A stretch of DNA of 45,144 bases from Caldora sp. SIO3E6 (GTDB taxonomy: Bacteria > Cyanobacteriota > Cyanobacteriia > Cyanobacteriales > Coleofasciculaceae). How positions within the stretch are numbered: position 1 is the first letter of the stretch; each line of letters opens with the position of its first letter. Location: assembly GCA_010672185.1 (NCBI GenBank), contig JAAHHL010000033.1, positions 1 through 45,144 of the forward strand. The letters run 5' to 3'. The notes beneath the pieces are model-generated. The model saw nothing but the letters and a program-made list of their open reading frames with translations. It did no database searches and had not been told where the DNA came from. The position numbers and the translations under genes are program-made. This document shows positions 37,735-45,144 of the stretch, piece by piece.

Positions 37735-38259
37735 ATGAATACATCTCAGATTCAAGCTAATATAGAAGCCATCCTGGCTGATCCAGATAAAGTGAAGCTA
37801 AGTAAATATCTAGGATTGCCAGAAATTGTGCAGCAAGTACAACTGAAATCAGATATTGAACGAACTATAAGATTACATGAACCTAGAGCGGATGTAAAAG
37901 AGGTTCAGTTTTTAGAAGGTGACATAGTAGTAATTTGGGAACCAGCTACTACACAGCCAGTTATCAATCCCCCTGATGTATCTAATTTGACTATAGACTC
38001 AGCAATTGAAAGGTTGATTCAATGGTCAATTCAAGGAATTATTGGCATGAGTGGGACTGAAGTTGCATTGGAGAAGTTACTTAAGGAAAGATTAATTGCA
38101 GCTTTTGAGTCGGATAGTCGCATTAATCTGTTGAATTGTGTTATCCATCCCCAAGGAACAGGAGGGTTTGAGGTTTCTGTTGAGGTAGAACGGTTATCCC
38201 CAGCTCAATTGAAGTACGATAACATCAGTACCTATAGCGCATCATTCCTCTATGGTTGA
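37735..38259 (+). CDS. putative baseplate gp25/W-like protein
   Basis: LKSDIERTIRLHEPRADVKEVQFLEGDIVV...; overlaps start of tail-fibre-like gene. Confidence 0.4.
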   Translation: MNTSQIQANIEAILADPDKVKLSKYLGLPEIVQQVQLKSDIERTIRLHEPRADVKEVQFLEGDIVVIWEPATTQPVINPPDVSNLTIDSAIERLIQWSIQGIIGMSGTEVALEKLLKERLIAAFESDSRINLLNCVIHPQGTGGFEVSVEVERLSPAQLKYDNISTYSASFLYG

Positions 38260-39019
38260 TCTCCCTGAATCTTCAGCAAATTACCCCGCCGCTGTACGCC
38301 AAATTGATTCGGGGGAGTTTGCTACTGGGGGAGATCCCACAAAACCACCAAATGAGCAGCTGCTTACCCTGGCAAACCGGACGGCATTTCTGAAGGCTCA
38401 AGTTGATGCTCTTGCGGCTGCGATTAAGGGATTGACTATTGGAGAGGAAGTCCAGGAGCACTCTGATACCCTTGATGCGATCGCTGGGTTAAACCTGATT
38501 GTTGATAAATTTATAGGGACGGATAGTGCTGGTGCGATCGCTTTAAAATCTGTTCCCACGATATCAGTAGCTATTCTACAGGATTTCAAGAGTTCCTTTG
38601 CTGGAGAGGGGAACACGACAGATTGGATCAAACGTGATTTAAATGATCAACAGGAGACTGGAACAAGTTTTTGTACTTTAAACCCTGATTCCACTTTCAG
38701 CTTGCCAGCGGGGAATTACCTGGTTATTGCTCGTGTACCGGGAACGATGGTAGATAAGCATCAGGCGCGGCTGGTTAATAACACTGATGGCATTAACTAC
38801 AAAGGAAGCTCAACCCAGACACTAACCGCTGCTGCTGTATCGGGTCAGAGTATTACTACCGATAGCTGGGTGTTTGCAACGTTTGGGATTACAGCTGGGA
38901 AAACTTTCCAGATTGAGCATCGCATCTATGACACGATCATTGATCGGAGTTTGGGTGCTGAGGTTGGTTCCGGTTTGGGTGAGGTCTATACCCAGGTTGT
39001 TATCGTTAAGCTGGGATGA
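38252..39019 (+). CDS. tail-fibre-like protein
   Basis: N-term NRTAFLKAQVDALAAAIKGL fibre-like linker and C-terminal jelly-roll-like receptor-binding region. Confidence 0.5.
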   Translation: MVDLPESSANYPAAVRQIDSGEFATGGDPTKPPNEQLLTLANRTAFLKAQVDALAAAIKGLTIGEEVQEHSDTLDAIAGLNLIVDKFIGTDSAGAIALKSVPTISVAILQDFKSSFAGEGNTTDWIKRDLNDQQETGTSFCTLNPDSTFSLPAGNYLVIARVPGTMVDKHQARLVNNTDGINYKGSSTQTLTAAAVSGQSITTDSWVFATFGITAGKTFQIEHRIYDTIIDRSLGAEVGSGLGEVYTQVVIVKLG

Positions 39020-39222
39020 ATGTTCGTATTTTTGTATTTCCGAAATTTCATTTGTGCCAATATCATCAGAGTAGTGACCATTGCGGTTTTTCCAATCTTG
39101 CACAGATACTGCTATCTTTTTCAAAATTGATTCTACTTCTAGAGAAGTTTCCGGAAGAGTTTTGGGTGGGTTGTGCGATTCAGGAGTTGGGGATGGTGGT
39201 GCAGTCAGAGCAGTTGGTTCAA
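39020..39222 (-). pseudogene. C-terminal fragment of the gene interrupted by the IS at 39223-41011
   Basis: In-frame continuation (EPTALTAPPSPTPESHNPPKTLPETSLEVESILKK...) of 40977..41399 after removing IS and one TSD copy. Confidence 0.65.
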
Positions 39223-41011
39223 CCCACATTCAGCAGGTTGATGGAGAGATGAGATATTTTTAGAAAGAGTCTTCCCCCTGTCCTAATGAATCAAACTGCT
39301 GAGATTGACGTTCAAGACATTGACCATCTGGGGATTATCGCCGGTATTGTCGATGAAATTGGGATGGTCGAGATAATCAATGACCTGTTAGGAACACATC
39401 CTCAAGAACAAGTGAGTGCTGGTCATGTAGTTAAGGCTCTGATTCTCAATTGTCTGGGCTTCCTGAGTGCTCCATTGTACCTGTTTCACCAGTTTTTTGA
39501 GGGTAAAGCTACCGAACATCTGATTGGTCCGGGAGTAAAACCAGAACACATCAATGATAGCCGCATCGGTCGAGTTCTTGATAAACTCTGGTGTTACGGG
39601 TTAACAAGCGTATTTGTCACCATTGCGCTGGCAGCAGTAAAACGTTTTGGAGTCAGTAGCCAGAGCGTGCATCTTGATGGAAGCAGCTTTGGTGTTCATG
39701 GAAAATATCTCGATTCTTTGCAGAAGACCCCAGCAGGTGAGAGCCTAAACACAGAGCCATCCTTGCGTCAGGAGAACCCAGGCCAAGATAACCCAAAGTC
39801 GAAAGAGTCATCATCTCCGGTGCCGATAGAGATTACATATGGTTATTCGAGAGATCATCGACCCGACTTGAAACAGTATACCCTAACTCTGCTCACCAGT
39901 GGAGATGGGGATGTACCCTTGAGTTTGCGAGTAGGCAATGGCAACGATTCTGACCAAGCAGTGTTTACCGAAGTCATCGAGCAGTTCAAGCAACAGTGGA
40001 TTGCCGCAGAGCCGAAAGTGTTTGTGGCAGACGCCGCTCTCTACAGTGAAGAAAACCTCAAAAGATTAGAAGACACCCCTTGGATTAGCCGGGTTCCTGG
40101 GACGATTACCGAAGTTCAACAGTTGATGCAGGCTCTACCAGCACAGATGTTCACTCCCAGTACCTGTAGTGGCTACATCATGTACGAAGTCTGTAGTATA
40201 TATGCTGGGATGCCACAGCGCTGGTTGGTAGTCGAAAGCCAATCTCGCCAACAAGCTGACCTCAAACAACTCGACGAGCGAGTTGCTCAACAGCAGACCA
40301 AAAGCCTCAAGGCATTGGCTCAGTTAGAAGCTCATCCATTCGCCTGCTCCGCTGATGCCTTAGCTGCGGCCCAAGGGTTTGCCAAAAAGCTCAAGTATCA
40401 TCTCCTCGTTGACATCAAAACCAAGACCAAGCCTCGCTATGCTCAACGGGGACGCCCTCGCAAAGGAGACTCTCCGAGCCACTACACTTATCATGTACAA
40501 GGAACTTTAGTCCTCAATGAGCAAGTGCTTGCTGCCCATCGCCGTCAAGCCGGAAGATTCATTTTAGCGACTAACTTACTTGATGACCAGAAGTTGTCTA
40601 ATGATGCCATTCTACAAGAATACAAGAATCAGCAGTCTTGTGAACGAGGCTTTCGATTTCTCAAAGACCCCCTATTTTTCGCTTCCAGGGTTTTTGTCAA
40701 GTCACCTCAACGAGTAGCTGCCTTAGCTATGATTATGGGCTTATGTTTGCTTGTTTACAGCTTAGGCCAACGGCAGCTTCGACAAGCATTAGCCGATGCC
40801 CATGCCACGATTCCCAATCAACTAGGCAAGGAAACTGCCAAACCGACTCTGCGGTGGGTACTACAATGTTTTCAGTCGGTTCATTTGGTTTGGCTTGAAG
40901 GACTCAAATGGACGATTAAGCTCACAGACCAACAAAGGCATATTTTGCGCTTTCTCGGTTCAGCTTGCGAAAAATATTATTTCCTTTGCTGAGGAACCTG
41001 CTGAATGTGGG
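39223..41011 (+). mobile_element. complete IS1634/IS4-group insertion sequence, 1789 bp
   Basis: Perfect 17-bp TIR CCCACATTCAGCAGGTT / AACCTGCTGAATGTGGG and 6-bp TSD GTTCAA at 39217-39222 and 41012-41017. Confidence 0.85.
39286..40992 (+). CDS. DDE transposase of the IS
   Basis: VHLDGSSFGVHGKYL, VFVADAALYSEENLK, YKNQQSCERGFRFLKDPLF (YREMP-like). Confidence 0.85.
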   Translation: MNQTAEIDVQDIDHLGIIAGIVDEIGMVEIINDLLGTHPQEQVSAGHVVKALILNCLGFLSAPLYLFHQFFEGKATEHLIGPGVKPEHINDSRIGRVLDKLWCYGLTSVFVTIALAAVKRFGVSSQSVHLDGSSFGVHGKYLDSLQKTPAGESLNTEPSLRQENPGQDNPKSKESSSPVPIEITYGYSRDHRPDLKQYTLTLLTSGDGDVPLSLRVGNGNDSDQAVFTEVIEQFKQQWIAAEPKVFVADAALYSEENLKRLEDTPWISRVPGTITEVQQLMQALPAQMFTPSTCSGYIMYEVCSIYAGMPQRWLVVESQSRQQADLKQLDERVAQQQTKSLKALAQLEAHPFACSADALAAAQGFAKKLKYHLLVDIKTKTKPRYAQRGRPRKGDSPSHYTYHVQGTLVLNEQVLAAHRRQAGRFILATNLLDDQKLSNDAILQEYKNQQSCERGFRFLKDPLFFASRVFVKSPQRVAALAMIMGLCLLVYSLGQRQLRQALADAHATIPNQLGKETAKPTLRWVLQCFQSVHLVWLEGLKWTIKLTDQQRHILRFLGSACEKYYFLC

Positions 41012-41399
41012 GTTCAAGATAATATGTAATAGTTCTATCAGGATCTGCTTTCAGGTTAATTCTGCGAGATAAATCTTTAAATCCTTTTTTCTTTATAACA
41101 ACATCGATATCATTTCGCTTGGGAATATTAATACCAACATATCCATCATCATTAGTGAATCTAGGTTCAGGAGCACCATCGAAAATAAACTGGACTTCAG
41201 CTTTATTTATAGGATCATTGTCAATTTTCGATAATATAATGAACCTGACTTCATAATATTCAGTAGTTAAAGATGGTTTTTCTGGTGGCTTAAAAGGCAA
41301 TTGTCCTAAATTTACAACTCCTATTATCGACAAACATAGTAGAAATAAAGTTAGAAATACTTTAGCTGATTGAGGTAAATTTGCCCAAAAAATATTCAT
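40977..41399 (-). pseudogene. N-terminal part of an IS-interrupted membrane-anchored protein, paralogous to 41528..43063
   Basis: Near-identical N-term to neighbour; last ~10 residues encoded by the IS end. Confidence 0.75.
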
Positions 41400-41527
41400 G
41401 ATTTTAGGTACTTTTTGTGGTATTCGAGAAGTAAATAATGCTGCTTGATTTTTCTTGTTATTTTATACTCTTAATATTTTTGTTCTGTATAGTGGGCATA
41501 AGACACTCTCGATTCTCAATTCTGGAC

Positions 41528-43063
41528 TCACTCTCGTCTATTTATGTATGCTCGTTGAGTTAAAGTAAACTCAGTTATTACACCATCTGAAATTTCATCT
41601 GCACTTCTAATAGTGCTACTGAAATAAGTCTTACTATAAAGATCGATAGGTGTATCTAAAGATCTATAAACCTCACCTTCTACATCGAACTTACCTTCAG
41701 CAAAATGACCCTGATCTTGCAAATCTTGGAAATAACTAGCTGCTTCAGACTCAAGAGACTCAAGAAGCTTTTCATCTGATCCCCAAAAGTCAGATGGAAT
41801 TACACTATTAGCTACTTTTTTTCTTATTTCTGCTAAAGTTAATTTTTGTGGATTTTTGTGTACTATGCTATAAATGTCTGCTACTTTTTTATATAGTTGT
41901 TCGCTACGCTCTTTAAGCGACAATATAAACTGAAAATCGCCATTGTGAATGGAATCTGCAATCGTATCTAAAAATATGTCAAAAGCCAAATCTTTGAAAA
42001 AGGCTGTAAAAGTCTTGTTAATTAACTTTATTTTTGTTTGGTAAATGTCATAGTTAGGAATAAAAGTACCCAACTCAAAAGTTCCTTTAACTGCTACTTT
42101 AGCAGATTTTTCTCCTTCATATTCAGTAATTTCTATGAGCCTAGCTTGAAGAGAACTATTTTTTAATGCGATATTTTCAAGCAACCCACCTCCATACCGG
42201 AATACATCCCAAGAGTCTCCTAGCTTGACTCTGTAATTAGGATACGAATATTGATAATCATCAGCCCAATTCCAGCTACGGTTTAGTTCCTTTGCTTGTT
42301 CAGTATTCGGAGTGACATTGATTAATTTTCTAGACCAAACACCTTTTTGTTTTTCACACAAAATAGAAGTGCTATCAAAGATACCTTTTTCGGCAAAATT
42401 GTAATTATAAGTTCGGTACACATTTTGATATTGCCCAACCAACTCGGAAGAAAGCAAGGTTTGGTCTAATAGAGTTTTTTCAATAAACTTAGAAGGCTCT
42501 GCACCTTCAATTTCTAAAATCAAAACTTCAGTTTGAAGTGTTCTCGTTTCATTCAAACTTGTATAATCCTTTTTATCACCCCATCTAGATTGGGTATGTT
42601 CAGTGATGGTAGATTTTATCAAATCTCCTTCTTTATAGTTAGTGTTTAAATTGTAAGAAAGCTCTTTCTCGTTTGGTTCAAGATAATATATAATGGTTCT
42701 ATCGGGATCTACTTCAAGGTTAATTCTACGAGATAAATCTTTAAATCCTTTCCTCTTTATAACAACATCGATATCATTTCGCTTGGGAATATCAATACCA
42801 ACATATCCATCATCATTAGTGAATCTAGGTTCAGGAGCACCATCGAAAATAAACTGGACTTCAGCTTTATTTATGGGTTCATTGTCAACTTTCGATAATA
42901 TAATGAACCTGACTTCATAATATTCAGTAGTTGGAGATGCTTTTTCTGGTCGATTAACAGCAAATTGTCCTAAATCTAAAGCTCCTATTATTGATAAACC
43001 TAGTAGGAATAAAATCAAAAACATTTTGGCTGATTGCGGTAAATTTCTCCAAAAGTTCTTCAT
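41528..43063 (-). CDS. membrane-anchored protein with carboxypeptidase-regulatory-like domain and large unknown C-terminal region
   Basis: N-term TM helix, EVQFIFDGAPEPRFTNDDGYVGIDIPKRNDIDVVIKRKGF; start re-assigned to MKNFWRNLPQ. Confidence 0.6.
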   Translation of the reverse strand: MKNFWRNLPQSAKMFLILFLLGLSIIGALDLGQFAVNRPEKASPTTEYYEVRFIILSKVDNEPINKAEVQFIFDGAPEPRFTNDDGYVGIDIPKRNDIDVVIKRKGFKDLSRRINLEVDPDRTIIYYLEPNEKELSYNLNTNYKEGDLIKSTITEHTQSRWGDKKDYTSLNETRTLQTEVLILEIEGAEPSKFIEKTLLDQTLLSSELVGQYQNVYRTYNYNFAEKGIFDSTSILCEKQKGVWSRKLINVTPNTEQAKELNRSWNWADDYQYSYPNYRVKLGDSWDVFRYGGGLLENIALKNSSLQARLIEITEYEGEKSAKVAVKGTFELGTFIPNYDIYQTKIKLINKTFTAFFKDLAFDIFLDTIADSIHNGDFQFILSLKERSEQLYKKVADIYSIVHKNPQKLTLAEIRKKVANSVIPSDFWGSDEKLLESLESEAASYFQDLQDQGHFAEGKFDVEGEVYRSLDTPIDLYSKTYFSSTIRSADEISDGVITEFTLTQRAYINRRE

Positions 43064-43286
43064 AACTTTGGGCACTTGTTTTTTCGTGTGTGATGCACCC
43101 CCTTGACTACACCTGAAGAGGCACACATTCCGGAAGAATAGGGGTGTTGGCTGCAATTGTAGCTATTTTTCCTCACTCCAGGACAGCCAAACTACTTTCG
43201 AGAACCAAATTTCTCCCGTAACGAGGCAGAAAATTCAGATTTCCAGCTTAGCGGAATTTCGCCAAGACAAAAATAGAGATGCCCAA

Positions 43287-44294
43287 TCAACCTGGTGACT
43301 CCTCATACAATTTTCTCCCCTTAACCTCTGTCAACCAGCCATTGTCAGAGAGAGAATTTCGCAGTTCTTGCACTTGGTAGTTACCATCAAATTTTCCGTA
43401 ACCACTCAAGAAGAAGTTGTCACCAAGCTGAACAAGACCATTCCCCTCTATGGTAAATTCTACCAACTGGCTTGATGCATTAGAGCGCCTCCAAAGCGAT
43501 CGCGCTCCTAATCTGGCTTGTTCAAAGGTTTCATATACAACCGATCCTTTAACTGTATCCGTCGAAAACACAAAAGGATCTACAAGATTAGCCGTTCCCC
43601 CACCAGTACCATATTCTGCCTCAAAATTCTTATAAGTCCTGCTGTTAGACAGAGTAAATCTGAGTGATGGCCTATCCAAAATATTGCTCTTGTCAAAAAC
43701 CCAAGCAGTGTTAGCATTATCCAGAAGTTCCCAACTCTGAAAGTAGATCCGTCCTTGGTTATCGAACCGGAAAACATGGTCAAAGTCTCTAGCTAAATCC
43801 ATCAAGAACTCTAAATCTGACTTATCCTTCTGCTCCCAGTTGGTAAAATTAATGTTCTCATTGATACCACTAACAGATAAGCCGTGACTAGATGCGATCG
43901 CATTTACAACTCCCCCCAAACTAACATTACTGAATGTCCTAGTCTTCTTGGTCGAGAGTGCCATATTCAAGGGACGGTTGATGGCTTGCAGATTGATAAC
44001 ATCCGGTGGTGAGGATAACTCAACCCTATCCAAGTAAAACCTACCTGGGGATAACCTTCTATCAGGAGTGTGGTTCTCGTAAAATAATTCTACATCAAGG
44101 CTATCCCCAATCCCATTAAACATAGGGTCTTGTTGAAACTTCATTTCATCATCTCTGATTCTTACCGCCAGAGATGTAGCTGAATCTGTTAATCGTTGGG
44201 TGATACTTATATCAAGGACAAAGCTTCTAATAAAACCTGAAATGTCAAGGTTCTGGGTGTTGTAGATAATTGATAGATAGGGTCTGAGAGGCAT
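43287..44294 (-). CDS. phage late control D-like / baseplate hub protein
   Basis: DISITQRLTDSATSLAVRIRD...DRVELSSPPDVINLQAINRPLNMALSTKKTRTFSNVSLGGVVNAIASSHGL. Confidence 0.75.
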   Translation of the reverse strand: MPLRPYLSIIYNTQNLDISGFIRSFVLDISITQRLTDSATSLAVRIRDDEMKFQQDPMFNGIGDSLDVELFYENHTPDRRLSPGRFYLDRVELSSPPDVINLQAINRPLNMALSTKKTRTFSNVSLGGVVNAIASSHGLSVSGINENINFTNWEQKDKSDLEFLMDLARDFDHVFRFDNQGRIYFQSWELLDNANTAWVFDKSNILDRPSLRFTLSNSRTYKNFEAEYGTGGGTANLVDPFVFSTDTVKGSVVYETFEQARLGARSLWRRSNASSQLVEFTIEGNGLVQLGDNFFLSGYGKFDGNYQVQELRNSLSDNGWLTEVKGRKLYEESPG

Positions 44295-44298
44295 TTAG

Positions 44299-44325
44299 AG
44301 AATTTAGAATTTAGAATTTAGAATT
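44299..44325. repeat. GAATTTAGA-type short tandem repeat
   Basis: Same 9-bp unit. Confidence 0.9.
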
Positions 44326-44345
44326 TTTTTCTGTATTCTGCATTC

Positions 44346-44753
44346 TTAGCTTGATACGTGGTACTCAACGAGCTTGACATTGACATCAGCAGCAATCGTT
44401 GTTGAGCCGTTGACTTTAGCATAGGCAATTTCCAGATTTTCAAACACATAACTACCCAATGATTTACTACCAATACTCAGCTCAAATACCCCAGCTTCCA
44501 TATCATAGATGAATTGTAAACCAGATAACTGGCTATCAGGTGATGTGGCAGGTTCAGAGAAATCATCCCGATGAAATCTGGCTCTAATTTCTGCTGTTTT
44601 TAGTCCAAACCCTAACAGTTGAGTACGTGCCTTACCCCGAATCGGTTGTAACTGAGCTACCTGACGTTGTTGTCCAGTTTCAATACTGAGAATCTGAGAT
44701 TCTCTGAATCCGAAAGTATTAGTTCCATCCGACAATGTTACAAGTATTGACAA
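44346..44753 (-). CDS. phage tail-associated hypothetical protein
   Basis: Between tape-measure C-term and gpD-like gene. Confidence 0.5.
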   Translation of the reverse strand: MSILVTLSDGTNTFGFRESQILSIETGQQRQVAQLQPIRGKARTQLLGFGLKTAEIRARFHRDDFSEPATSPDSQLSGLQFIYDMEAGVFELSIGSKSLGSYVFENLEIAYAKVNGSTTIAADVNVKLVEYHVSS

Positions 44754-44771
44754 AATGCGTTTGCCCTAATT

Positions 44772-45134
44772 CTAAATTCCAAACTCCAACCTACCGCGCC
44801 GTCCCGTCACCCGTTCAATTAAATCCAAAAACTGCTCATCCCTAGATTCCAAAGCATTAATTATTGCTTGAGGATCAGCGCTACTGTTAATGGTGATATT
44901 GGGCTTATATTCAATATTGACAATATCACTATTATTACTCCCAGAAGAAGCAGAAGTAAATTCTCTCCGGATATCCCCTGCAACTGAATGGGTTGCTCGA
45001 ACAGGAAGATGTGCTGATTGTTTAATACCCTTGCTTATTGTGCCCATCATGCCCTGTCCCACCCTATCAATATCACTCAATGCCCCCCATTTAGCAGGAG
45101 AAGATGGCAGCAAACCACGGATACGAGTTACCAT
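44772..45134 (-). CDS. C-terminal part of tail tape measure protein (runs off the window)
   Basis: IRGLLPSSPAKWGALSDIDRVGQGM is typical of tape-measure C-termini. Confidence 0.65.
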   Translation of the reverse strand: MVTRIRGLLPSSPAKWGALSDIDRVGQGMMGTISKGIKQSAHLPVRATHSVAGDIRREFTSASSGSNNSDIVNIEYKPNITINSSADPQAIINALESRDEQFLDLIERVTGRRGRLEFGI

Positions 45135-45144
45135 ATCCTGGACA

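Noticed and set aside
38252-39019. Diversity-generating retroelement target in the tail-fibre-like gene
   Set aside because: No reverse transcriptase or template repeat seen in the window.

Overview
The window reads as part of a cyanobacterial prophage or phage-plasmid-like element. The host inference rests on many GCGATCGC/HIP1 octamers and cyanobacterium-type short tandem repeats. Recognisable phage parts are small and large terminase, a portal fused to an inorganic-pyrophosphatase-like domain, a tape-measure C-terminus, a gpD-like hub, a gp25/W-like protein and a tail fibre. Early and replication genes include a DEAD helicase, DUF932, a ParB-Dam fusion, an AEP-like primase, a Rad52-like annealase and a C5 DNA methyltransferase. 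Accessory cargo includes a MACPF-like/GTPase fusion, a helicase-coupled NACHT-pentapeptide protein, a PEP-CTERM metallopeptidase, a VWD/Vps62-like secreted protein and a membrane-anchored PD-(D/E)XK-like nuclease. Two transposase genes are present. One IS (39223-41011) has perfect 17-bp TIRs and a 6-bp TSD, and its in-silico excision restores a broken ORF in frame. The strongest undescribed signal is a 17-bp palindrome, TGACCAATWATYGGTCA, at seven intergenic or start-proximal positions, six of them upstream of early/replication/defence genes, which suggests an element-wide regulon. A second operator (ATACTGT-N5-ACAGTAT overlapping TATAAT) marks two rightward transcription units, and a ~770-bp non-coding region (31268-32038) holds tandem repeats and several hairpins. 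All calls come from reading the sequence and supplied translations; no database search was run.
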